Origin: Meridianimarinicoccus aquatilis
Lineage (GTDB): Bacteria > Pseudomonadota > Alphaproteobacteria > Rhodobacterales > Rhodobacteraceae
Direction of reading: 5' to 3'
Length of the DNA: 64,000 nt
Assembly: GCF_004358675.1 (NCBI RefSeq)
Contig: NZ_SMZO01000012.1
Span: 39,033 to 103,032, forward strand
The position numbers were made by a program, and so were the translations under genes. Of this stretch, positions 26,497 to 34,046 are shown in pieces (position 1 is the stretch's first letter; every line of letters starts with the position of its first letter). The notes under the pieces are model-generated. The model searched no databases and was not told the origin of the DNA. It was given only the letters and a program-made list of their open reading frames with translations.

Positions 26497-26925
26497 CTAT
26501 TCAGCCGTGACGCCGCCCAAGGCGCAAACGATGCGCCACTCCTCTTCCGTGACCGGTTGCACAGATAGGCGTGAGTTTTTTACCAGCACCATGTCCGATA
26601 GCCGCCCATCTGCTTTGATTTGATCAAGCGTCACATGAACCGGAAAGGGGGCGATCGCTTTGATGTCGACACAGTCCCAACGATCATCCTCACTGGTACT
26701 GTCCGGGTGGGCCTCGGCGATCACCTCCACAATGCCGACGACGGCCTTGTCGCGTTGCGATAGGTAGAAGAACCCCAAGTCGCCAACCGCCATGTTTCGC
26801 ATGAAGTTGCGTGCTTGGTAGTTCCGCACGCCATCCCACTCTTCGCCTGCATCGCCCTTGGCCACCTGATCCTGCCATGACCACGTGGACGGCTCAGTCT
26901 TGAACAACCAATACTGCTTTGTCAT
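26497..26925 (-). CDS. EVE-domain protein (thymocyte nuclear protein 1-like)
   Basis: A 142-residue single EVE domain related to PUA and YTH folds, which bind modified bases in RNA or DNA. WLFKTEPSTWSWQDQVAKGDAGEEWDGVRNYQARNFMRNMAVGDLGFFYLS is diagnostic, as is LVKNSRLSVQPVTEEEW at the end. No catalytic residues are expected. It is convergent with the YciI gene. Its ligand is unknown. Confidence 0.9.
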   Translation of the reverse strand: MTKQYWLFKTEPSTWSWQDQVAKGDAGEEWDGVRNYQARNFMRNMAVGDLGFFYLSQRDKAVVGIVEVIAEAHPDSTSEDDRWDCVDIKAIAPFPVHVTLDQIKADGRLSDMVLVKNSRLSVQPVTEEEWRIVCALGGVTAE

Positions 26926-27214
26926 CCGAGCAAGCTTTCTGTTGAGCTACATATGGAGCAGTTTTCTGTGCCACGGCGGTATCTCGATTGTCCAGACCAA
27001 GCACGGCTTGCGCCAGTGCGGATCAGGCCCCAGACCCGTACTGCGCGACGCGAAAACTCACTCTTCCAGAGCCGGACTGCAGCAACGGAAAACGCCAAAG
27101 GCGGGCAGCTGTCGTCCGAATTTCACCCGCGCAAAGGCGCTTCTTCGACCCCGACCGCCGCTGGACAATAGACGCCACCGTGGGCATCCTTGCCAAGCCT
27201 AAAGGAGTTTCGCC

Positions 27215-27865
27215 ATGATGCGCCGATCCGTTCTTGCTTTTCGATGGGTCGTCTTGCTCCTCGCTGTCATCTTTTTTGTGGATCGCGCCGGCGTCGAGGA
27301 TCTTGGCAATATGTCGGAATTCGGCTGGCAGTTCCGCTACCTGACGATATGGGCGCTGACCGCAAGCATGATCTCGGCGGCACTGATGCTAAGCAGTCGG
27401 TTTGGCGGGCAAGATGATCGCGGCGCGGTGTTCGCATCGATCACCGCAGTGCTGAATATGATTGTCGTTGTCTCGTACTGGCGGCTTTATTTCACCGACC
27501 CGGCGCTTGTGAACGGCGAGAACGTGATCGTGCCGTTGCGAGAATACTACCTGCACCTGCTCGGTCCAATCCTGCAATGGATTGACGTCTTGGCAATAAA
27601 GCGCGGCTTTCGGCGCATGGGCGCGTCGGCCCTGTGGCTCGGGGTTTTGGTGTTGGCCTATCTGGGCTGGGCAGAGTTCATCGTTCAGCCGTTGAATGAC
27701 CAACCCGTCGGGACCATCACCAACGGCCTGCCATATCCGTTTCTTAACGACATGGAACTCTCTGCGCGGCTGGTATTCTATGGGGCGACCTGGGCATCTG
27801 GACTGGTCTTCATCGTCGTGCTGCGGCTAGCGCAAGCCGGAGTGGACCGGGCCGTGCGGCGCTAG
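27215..27865 (+). CDS. AIG1/FAR-17a-like membrane protein
   Basis: A 216-residue polytopic membrane protein with about six hydrophobic segments. The stretch FRYLTIWAL puts a threonine at residue 44, and EYYLHLLGPILQWID puts a histidine at 114, followed late by LPYPFLNDM. This is the arrangement of the androgen-induced gene 1 / FAR-17a family, whose animal members use a Thr and a His to hydrolyse branched fatty-acid esters. Family membership is a moderate call and the activity is inference. CTAAAGGAG precedes the ATG at 27215. Confidence 0.6.
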   Translation: MMRRSVLAFRWVVLLLAVIFFVDRAGVEDLGNMSEFGWQFRYLTIWALTASMISAALMLSSRFGGQDDRGAVFASITAVLNMIVVVSYWRLYFTDPALVNGENVIVPLREYYLHLLGPILQWIDVLAIKRGFRRMGASALWLGVLVLAYLGWAEFIVQPLNDQPVGTITNGLPYPFLNDMELSARLVFYGATWASGLVFIVVLRLAQAGVDRAVRR

Positions 27866-27874
27866 ATTGGCTGC

Positions 27875-28741
27875 TCAGCCTTCCTCAGCCAAAAGCGCGG
27901 CGAGCCCACTGCGATAATCTGGGTAGCGCAAGGTTACGCCCAATTCTCGCAGCATTCGATCGTTATCAACCTTTTTGCTCTCAGCGTAGAAGCTCCGCGC
28001 CATCGGGGTCATATCCGCAGTTTCAAAATTCTCACGCGGCGGCTCAGGGCACCCCAGAAGCCGTGCTGCATGGGCCAGAACGTCTTGCGGTGGGGCAGGA
28101 TCATTATCGCACACATTGTAGACGGCACCCGGGTTCGGCCGAGCAATTGACGCCGCAAGAACCTGTGCGATGTCCTCTACATGGATACGGCTAAACACTT
28201 GGCCCGGCTTTATGATTTGCCGCGCCGTTCCAGCCCTGACCTTCGCAAAGGGCCCGCGGCCGGGGCCATAGATGCCGGCAAGACGAAATATGTGCAATGG
28301 CATACCGGTATCGCGCGCCAGCTCGCGCCAAAGACCTTCGGCCATCACCCGCAATCGCCCGCGCCGGGTCGCTGGCGTCAACGGGGTCTCTTCCGTGACC
28401 CAATCGCCGCGATGATCGCCGTAAACACCCGTAGTCGAGAGATACCCGCACCATGACAGAGCTGGGGCGATTTCCCGCAATGTGGAGTTCAGCGCACCGA
28501 TGGCCGGGTCGCCCTCTTCTGTTGGTGCTGCGGAAATCAGAAGATGTGTTGCGCTTCGTAAAGCCAACGTCAGATCCTCATCAGGCAGCAAGGCCACAAT
28601 TCCCTGCGCCGCCATCTGCTTTGCCTTGTCCGCGCTGCGAGTGGTGCCCGTGATTTTCCAGCCTTGCGGCAGCAGTAACCGCGATAGCGCCTGCGCCGAA
28701 TAGCCGTGCCCGAATGAAAATAGGTGTCGTTGCATCGTCAT
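27875..28741 (-). CDS. NAD(P)-dependent epimerase/dehydratase-like SDR protein (YeeZ type)
   Basis: An approximately 288-residue atypical short-chain dehydrogenase. The nucleotide-binding start FSFGHGYSAQALSRLLLPQGW is a degenerate Rossmann motif; YLSTTGVYGDHRGDWVTEE supplies the active-site serine/tyrosine region; RLAGIYGPGRGPFAKV is typical of the YeeZ branch. The substrate is not known. The start at 28741 (MTMQRH) or 28735 is preferred over a frame beginning inside rlmH. It is directly downstream of rlmH. Confidence 0.8.
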   Translation of the reverse strand: MTMQRHLFSFGHGYSAQALSRLLLPQGWKITGTTRSADKAKQMAAQGIVALLPDEDLTLALRSATHLLISAAPTEEGDPAIGALNSTLREIAPALSWCGYLSTTGVYGDHRGDWVTEETPLTPATRRGRLRVMAEGLWRELARDTGMPLHIFRLAGIYGPGRGPFAKVRAGTARQIIKPGQVFSRIHVEDIAQVLAASIARPNPGAVYNVCDNDPAPPQDVLAHAARLLGCPEPPRENFETADMTPMARSFYAESKKVDNDRMLRELGVTLRYPDYRSGLAALLAEEG

Positions 28742-28776
28742 CCCCGCCCCACCGTCGTTCGCTTGCCCCAAGACCG

Positions 28777-29247
28777 TCATGCGCGGTGATAGGGGCTACC
28801 GGCAAGGATACTTGCGGCGCGATAGACTTGTTCGGCCAGCATGACCCGAACCAACATATGCGGCCAGACCATCGGCCCGAACGACAAAAGCCGGTCACAG
28901 CTATTTCGAAACTCTGGCGTGAACCCGTCAGCTCCACCGATAAACAATGCTACGTCAGCCCGCCCCTGATCGCGCCAATCGGCGAGCCACTTGGCAAACT
29001 GCGGCGATGCGACTTCCTTGCCGCGTTCATCCAGCGCCACCCGTACAGCGCCCGCAGGCGCGACGCGATCCAACAGCCGCGCTTCTTCTGCTGCGCCGCC
29101 GCCTTTCTTTGCCTCTACCTCGCACACCGACAAAGGCCCAAGGCCAAGCGCCCGCCCCGTCCGGTCAAACCGGGTTTGATAGTCGTCGAACAAAGTGCGT
29201 TCAGGACCGGCCCGAAGACGGCCCACCGCGCATAGCGTGAGTTTCAT
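28777..29247 (-). CDS. rlmH: 23S rRNA pseudouridine-1915 N3-methyltransferase
   Basis: RlmH is a SPOUT-fold methyltransferase acting on helix 69 of 23S rRNA in the assembled 70S ribosome. The 156 residues include ALDERGKEVASPQFAKWL, the SAM-knot segment LFIGGADGFTPEF and the C-terminal FGPMVWPHMLVRVMLAEQVYRAASILAGSPYHRA. It follows rsfS with 40 bases between, the usual rsfS-rlmH pair that joins ribosome silencing and modification. Confidence 0.95.
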   Translation of the reverse strand: MKLTLCAVGRLRAGPERTLFDDYQTRFDRTGRALGLGPLSVCEVEAKKGGGAAEEARLLDRVAPAGAVRVALDERGKEVASPQFAKWLADWRDQGRADVALFIGGADGFTPEFRNSCDRLLSFGPMVWPHMLVRVMLAEQVYRAASILAGSPYHRA

Positions 29248-29287
29248 GGGTCACATGGCCGATCAAAGGCGGAAGACGGAAGGCCGG

Positions 29288-29713
29288 TCAGCGCGTGGTT
29301 GCGTCCGGTGTCTGCCACATCTTTTCGAGCTGATAGAATTCACGCACTTCGGGGCGGAACAGATGAACGATCGCGTCACCGGCATCAATCAGGACCCAAT
29401 CGCCTTGATCCTTGCCCTCCACCTTGCACGGAACGCCAAGCTCTTGTTTGAGTCGCTCGATCAGCTTTTCTGCCATGGACCCGACCTGACGGGATGACCG
29501 ACCAGATGCAATCACCATGAAGTCTGCCATTTCTGTGCGCCCCCTCAGGTCGATCGACACAATGTCTTCGGCCTTGTCGTCTGAGAGAGAAGACAGAACG
29601 CGCGCAAGTGTTTGGTCGCTTCGGGCGTTGTCGGCCGTGCTGTGACCGGGTGCCGACGGTGCGGACCCGACCGAGACCGCCTGGGCTGAGTTAGACAGGA
29701 CAGTGTCCTCCAT
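29288..29713 (-). CDS. rsfS: Ribosomal silencing factor RsfS
   Basis: RsfS binds uL14 on the large subunit and blocks subunit joining under starvation. The core LSSLSDDKAEDIVSIDLRGRTEMADFMVIASGRSSRQVGSMAEKLIERL to DAIVHLFRPEVREFYQLEKMW is complete. The 141-residue frame has about 30 extra N-terminal residues. The only ATG (29713) is followed, not preceded, by GGAGG, and that GGAGG lies in a hairpin AGGACACTGTCCT. The true start may be a non-ATG codon a few residues inside. Confidence 0.93.
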   Translation of the reverse strand: MEDTVLSNSAQAVSVGSAPSAPGHSTADNARSDQTLARVLSSLSDDKAEDIVSIDLRGRTEMADFMVIASGRSSRQVGSMAEKLIERLKQELGVPCKVEGKDQGDWVLIDAGDAIVHLFRPEVREFYQLEKMWQTPDATTR

Positions 29714-29793
29714 TAAAGTTTAAACCTGCATCACAGGAGATACTTCAATATAACACCCGGTCGGTCATTTCTCAATCCACCGACGAAACACAC

Positions 29794-30411
29794 TTACCGT
29801 ACAACAAATGCCACTTCGTTGCGGCGATGAAACGGCAGTGTGAAAGGGTCGTCGTAGAAATAATAGGTCGGCCCGCCGTCCAGCGACAGCTCCTCGGCTT
29901 GCGCCCAGGACTGAAGCGCGTCGGCCTTGGATGTCAGGCTGCGATTGCTCCAAAACCCGGAAAAGCGGATCACCGCCTGCTTCTGTGTTTCGACCTTCGT
30001 AAAACGTATGTCGCTGTTATCGGGGTTTGGCAAAGTCGCGACATCGTATTGCGACGGCATTGTGAACCGCACTTTCCAGTTTTGCGCGCCTGTTCCATCC
30101 ACCTGCATCGGAACTTGTGCCACGGGCGCCGTCATCGACACCTTTTGGGATTGATCGTTTCCACCAAAGATGTACCCCGCCAATGTACGGAACCCTTTGG
30201 AGACAGCGCCCCGGCGACTTCCCTCGACTTCCACTTCAGCCACCACATGCGGCGCGTATTGGCGCACCTCAATGGCCCCATCACGGTGCAGGATTTCGTA
30301 TGGCGGGGTTTCGTACCCTTTGTACAAACGAGCCTCCGATGCGGCGGCGACGCCGGCAACAAGCAAAAGCGCCGCCAGTCCAAGATGAGTGGCATGTGTC
30401 ACTTTGGTCAT
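29794..30411 (-). CDS. SOUL-family haem-binding protein
   Basis: A 205-residue exported protein: signal peptide MTKVTHATHLGLAALLLVAGVAAASEA, then the SOUL/HBP core YETPPYEILHRDGAIEVRQYAPHVVAEVEVEG, KGFRTLAGYIFGGN, KVSMTAPV and VRFTMPSQYDVATLPNPDN. SOUL proteins bind tetrapyrroles; in bacteria the role may be haem storage or transport. The PMS/MTAPV segment is the most diagnostic. It stands alone on the minus strand. Confidence 0.85.
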   Translation of the reverse strand: MTKVTHATHLGLAALLLVAGVAAASEARLYKGYETPPYEILHRDGAIEVRQYAPHVVAEVEVEGSRRGAVSKGFRTLAGYIFGGNDQSQKVSMTAPVAQVPMQVDGTGAQNWKVRFTMPSQYDVATLPNPDNSDIRFTKVETQKQAVIRFSGFWSNRSLTSKADALQSWAQAEELSLDGGPTYYFYDDPFTLPFHRRNEVAFVVR

Positions 30412-30709
30412 GTCCAGCTGCCCTTATGCTGCGTGATTACGATTTATCTACGGCAAGGCGACTGGCGTGGATCACTTTTACCTTTCCGGGCAGGGTCCGC
30501 GATAGCGCAACGCTTGATTGCGGCGCGGCAAGCAGGTAAGTGCCCTGCCATGACACCCGTGTTCGACATTGGTGACCGGGCCCGCCTTCCATGGCGGTTT
30601 CACGGTCAAACCCGGACCGCGACCGCCCGCCTATGACGGCTGCGGCGCCAGTTCCGTGCGTCCGCAAGCCTGTTAGCCAGCTCATTCACATCACCGGGAG
30701 AGGACCATC

Positions 30710-32126
30710 ATGACCGCCCCGAAGACGCTCTACGATAAAATTTGGGATGCGCATCTGGCGCACGAAGCCGAAGACGGCACCAGCCTTTTGTATATCGACC
30801 GGCATCTGGTTCACGAAGTGACCAGCCCGCAGGCCTTTGAAGGTTTGCGCATGACCGGCCGCACCGTACGCGCGCCGGAAAAAACGATCGCCGTGCCGGA
30901 CCATAACGTGCCGACGACCGAAGATCGCGTGAACGGGATCACCAATGCCGAAAGCCGCATTCAGGTGGAAGCCCTGGACACGAATGCCAAGGACTTTGGC
31001 ATCCACTACTACCCGGTGTCCGACATCCGTCAGGGAATCGTGCACATTGTCGGCCCGGAGCAAGGCTGGACCCTGCCGGGCATGACTGTGGTTTGTGGCG
31101 ACAGCCACACATGGTGCGTTCGGTGCGTTGGCTCACGGGATTGGGACATCTGAAGTGGAACACGTTCTGGCAACCCAGACGTTGATACAAAAGAAGTCCA
31201 AGAACATGAAAGTCGAGATCACCGGCAAGCTGCGCCCCGGCGTGACCGCCAAGGACATCACCCTGTCGGTGATTGGTCACACAGGCACTGCCGGCGGCAC
31301 CGGTTATGTTATCGAATATTGCGGTGAAGCGATCCGTGATCTGTCCATGGAAGGCCGCATGACGGTCTGTAACATGGCCATTGAAGGCGGCGCGCGTGCT
31401 GGTCTGATCGCCCCTGACGAAAAGACTTATGCCTATGTCAAAGGCCGACCCCATGCCCCCAAAGGCGAGGATTGGGATACCGCGATGGCATGGTGGGCGA
31501 CATTGTTCAGCGATGATGATGCCCATTGGGATAAAGTTGTTACGCTGAAGGGCGAAGATATCGCCCCCGTTGTAACATGGGGCACATCGCCCGAAGACGT
31601 GCTGCCGATCACCGCGACCGTCCCCAACCCCGAGGACTTTACCGGCGGCAAAGTCGACGCGGTTCGCCGGTCCCTCGACTACATGGGGCTCAAGCCGGGC
31701 ACGCCCCTTTCTGAGGTGGAAATTGACACCGTGTTCATCGGATCGTGCACCAACGGCCGGATTGAAGATTTGCGGGCGGCTGCCGCGATCCTCAAAGGCA
31801 AAAAGATCAAGCCAGGCCTGCGCGGCATGGTTGTGCCGGGGTCGGGCCTTGTGCGGGCTCAGGCCGAAGAAGAGGGTCTTGCCGACATCTTCCGCGATGC
31901 AGGCTTTGAATGGCGCCTTGCGGGCTGTTCCATGTGCCTTGCCATGAATCCCGACCAGCTTGCGCCGGGCGAACGGTGTGCAGCCACATCGAACCGCAAC
32001 TTCGAAGGTCGCCAAGGTCGCGGTGGACGGACACATCTGCTCAGCCCGGCAATGGCCGCTGCAGCAGCCATCACTGGGCGTTTGACGGACGTTCGGGAGT
32101 TGACGCGCGAAAACGAACCGGCCTGA
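30710..32126 (+). pseudogene. leuC: 3-isopropylmalate dehydratase large subunit, frameshifted by 8-base deletion
   Basis: LeuC with LeuD isomerises 2- to 3-isopropylmalate in leucine synthesis. The first frame (30710-31153) carries [20 protein letters not shown] up to VVCGDSHT and then reads nonsense ([13 protein letters not shown]). The next frame begins exactly at [20 protein letters not shown] and runs to 32126, with the Fe-S cysteines in GSCTNGR and GCSMC. The intact family sequence is DSHTATHG. Restoring a second copy of ACAGCCAC at 31101-31108 rebuilds it perfectly, so one unit of an 8-base tandem repeat is missing. As shown, neither half can work alone. An assembly error is less likely than for a one-base slip but not excluded. 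Confidence 0.9.
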
Positions 32127-32154
32127 GTGCGGCCCGCAGAAAAGGACGCCTGAT

Positions 32155-32682
32155 ATGGCAATTTGGACCAAATGGCTGTTACTCGGCATAGCGTCTGTGG
32201 TTTTTGGACTGCTCGCTCTTGGCAATGCGGTTGCCGCGTCGATCGCTGTTACTTTGGTGACGGGTCTGTTTTTGACAATCGCGGGCGGGGTGCAAATCTT
32301 CTTCGCGGTTGGCACACAGGGCGGTCACAAGATATGGGCGCTCGTGCTCGGCATCGTCACGCTGCTGCTGGGGTTGTCTTTCATGATCAACCCTCTGGAA
32401 GGTACCATTTCGCTGGCAACCCTTGTCACTGTGCTTTTGTTCGCAGGGGGTTTGCTTCGGTTGGTACTGGCTTGGTCAATGAAGCAAACGCAGTATTTCT
32501 GGCCAATGCTAATATCAGGCGCGATGTCCGTTCTGTTGGCTGGATACATCCTTGCAAACTTCGCCGCCGCATCCCTGTCACTGCTGGGGATACTGCTTGG
32601 GGTCGAGTTGCTGTTCAACGGTTCCGGGCTGATCGTTTTGGCGCTGTTTGTGAAATCGCGCGAAGGCGACTCGCGCGGCTGA
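32155..32682 (+). CDS. HdeD-family (DUF308) membrane protein
   Basis: A 175-residue protein with about six hydrophobic helices in the DUF308 repeat pattern (GIASVVFGLLALGNAVAAS; GLFLTIAGGVQIFFAV; LGIVTLLLGLSFMINPLEG; GILLGVELLFNGSGLIVL). E. coli HdeD contributes to acid resistance at high cell density; the role here is not shown. AAAAGGA precedes the ATG. It lies 28 bases after leuC and before a terminator, so it is the last gene of that unit. Confidence 0.85.
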   Translation: MAIWTKWLLLGIASVVFGLLALGNAVAASIAVTLVTGLFLTIAGGVQIFFAVGTQGGHKIWALVLGIVTLLLGLSFMINPLEGTISLATLVTVLLFAGGLLRLVLAWSMKQTQYFWPMLISGAMSVLLAGYILANFAAASLSLLGILLGVELLFNGSGLIVLALFVKSREGDSRG

Positions 32683-32750
32683 ATCTAAAGCGCTTTGAAA
32701 CAAGCCAGCTAATTGGAATAGGCTGAGCAAAAATAACCTATAGTTGTATT

Positions 32751-32778
32751 AAAAGGGGGCCAATTAGGCCTCCTTTTT
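32751..32778 (+). terminator. Terminator after the leuC-hdeD unit
   Basis: Stem AAAAGGGGGCC / GGCCTCCTTTT with one G-U pair and a 5-base loop, running directly into TTTTT. Confidence 0.85.
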
Positions 32779-32890
32779 ATGTTTTACACGGCCCAGTTGA
32801 AGATCCTGAAAGAAATTCATCTTATGCGATAGTATTAACTGATTTTTAGGAATTTTATTGATCGAGAACGAACTTTCGTATCACATTCAT

Positions 32891-32910
32891 AAATAACAAT
32901 GTTGTTATTT
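32891..32910. promoter_or_regulatory. AT-rich palindrome upstream of the VWA gene
   Basis: AAATAACAA and TTGTTATTT face each other across two bases, 12 bases before the start codon of the next gene. It lies in a notably AT-rich intergenic stretch and could be an operator or an RNA hairpin that protects or occludes the ribosome site. Confidence 0.45.
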
Positions 32911-32921
32911 ATGGAGGCACT

Positions 32922-33659
32922 ATGTTCAAGAAAACCCTTATCGCGGCTACAGTTGCTGCATGCACTTCGTTTGTTGGCTTCGGCGCTTCGGCTGCCACAA
33001 AAGATGTCGATCTTCTTTTTGTCATCGACAGCAGTGGGTCCATGGGCGCTGAGTTCACGACCCTCGCCAACAACATCGAGAGCTTTTTCAACCTTCTTAC
33101 ATCCGATTCGCGCACCGGTTCGGTTGCTGGTGGTCTGGTGAGCTTTCTGGGCACCCCAACACTCCAGCAGGCGATCACAACTGATGTGAACGCACTGAAA
33201 ACAGCAATCAATAGCGTGCCTGTTAGTGGTGGTACAGAAAATGGTCTAGACGCACTTGAAGCAGGCCTGCCCGGTGGATCGCTGTTTTCCGACATTGCAT
33301 GGCGCAACAACACGGTGAAATCGTTCATTCTGATCACCGACGAAGACGATGATGGCGCAGAAAACTACGCCGCAGTGGGTGCAGCCATCAACGGTGCTGG
33401 CTACCTTAACAATATCATCGTAAGCGGCGGCGGCTCCGAATATGGCCCATCGGCCGTTCCATCCGGTGGGGTTTTCAGTCTTACCGATTTCACATCGAAT
33501 CCGACAACGTTCTTCACCGCTTTCGCGGCGGCAAAACTGGGTGAAATCGAAGACACTGACACGACCCCCGGCGCCGTTCCGCTGCCAGCAAGCGTTCCGC
33601 TTCTCTTGACCGGTGTCGGCTTGATCAGCGCACTGCGTCTGCGTCGCAAAGAAACCTGA
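32922..33659 (+). CDS. Secreted VWA-domain protein with VPLPA-CTERM sorting signal
   Basis: A 245-residue exported protein. A signal peptide (MFKKTLIAATVAACTSFVGFGASA) is followed by a von Willebrand A domain with the metal site DSSGSM (Asp36, Ser38, Ser40), a MIDAS threonine in SGGTENGLDAL and an aspartate in ILITDEDDDG. The C-terminus VPLPASVPLLLTGVGLISALRLRRKE is a VPLPA-CTERM signal: motif, membrane helix and basic tail, recognised by an exosortase that is not in this window. The protein is expected at the cell surface or in the matrix, binding another protein through the metal site. AGGAGG-like ATGGAGGCAC precedes the ATG. Confidence 0.88.
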   Translation: MFKKTLIAATVAACTSFVGFGASAATKDVDLLFVIDSSGSMGAEFTTLANNIESFFNLLTSDSRTGSVAGGLVSFLGTPTLQQAITTDVNALKTAINSVPVSGGTENGLDALEAGLPGGSLFSDIAWRNNTVKSFILITDEDDDGAENYAAVGAAINGAGYLNNIIVSGGGSEYGPSAVPSGGVFSLTDFTSNPTTFFTAFAAAKLGEIEDTDTTPGAVPLPASVPLLLTGVGLISALRLRRKET

Positions 33660-33679
33660 TCTGAGCAAAATTAAGATGA

Positions 33680-33916
33680 TCAGGGGGCGACTTCGGTCGT
33701 CCCCTTTTTTGTACCGCCATGAAGTTTGACCGGAAATTCAGTTGCCAACTGTCGCTCGATCGTTTCCATGCGTTTGCGACCAATGGCCATCGCTGCCGGA
33801 TTGGAAAAAGCACGCTTCACCCACCAAGTGACGGCGCGGGACTTAGCCCGCCACTCTGAGAGAGTTCTGGCAGGATTGCGGCCTTGCGCCGCCAAAACAG
33901 AGGCCCCATACGGCAT
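33680..33916 (-). CDS. Doubtful 78-residue ORF convergent with the VWA gene
   Basis: The frame [19 protein letters not shown] to [11 protein letters not shown] has protein-like composition ([15 protein letters not shown]) and acceptable codons. However, it has no Shine-Dalgarno, its last codons are the terminator hairpin of the VWA gene, and no family is recognised. Listed because the 336 bases between 33711 and carB hold nothing else except a candidate carB promoter. Confidence 0.2.
   Translation of the reverse strand: MPYGASVLAAQGRNPARTLSEWRAKSRAVTWWVKRAFSNPAAMAIGRKRMETIERQLATEFPVKLHGGTKKGTTEVAP
33683..33710 (+). terminator. Terminator of the VWA gene
   Basis: A 9-bp stem GGGGGCGAC / GTCGTCCCC with one G-U pair and a TTCG tetraloop, followed by TTTTTT. 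Confidence 0.9.
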
Positions 33917-33978
33917 CGTGGATGGGTGTCAATCGCCACGACACTCCCCTTCGTTTACGTCTGGTCGACCACATTCCC

Positions 33979-34006
33979 TTGCATGGCCCGACCGCTTGAC
34001 TATAAG
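33979..34006 (+). promoter_or_regulatory. Candidate carB promoter
   Basis: TTGCAT (33979-33984), 16-base spacer, TATAAG (34001-34006), about 34 bases before the carB start codon. Confidence 0.4.
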
Positions 34007-34046
34007 CCACAACGATTTGCCCGCTCCCGAGTCAGAAAGTGACGCC

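Noticed and set aside
26953..27171. 72-codon plus-strand frame between the EVE gene and the AIG1-like gene
   Set aside because: No Shine-Dalgarno, composition like shadow frames, several overlapping frames equally open.
30939..32315. 458-codon minus-strand frame
   Set aside because: Antisense shadow of leuC and the HdeD gene; the leuC halves match the family in their own frames.
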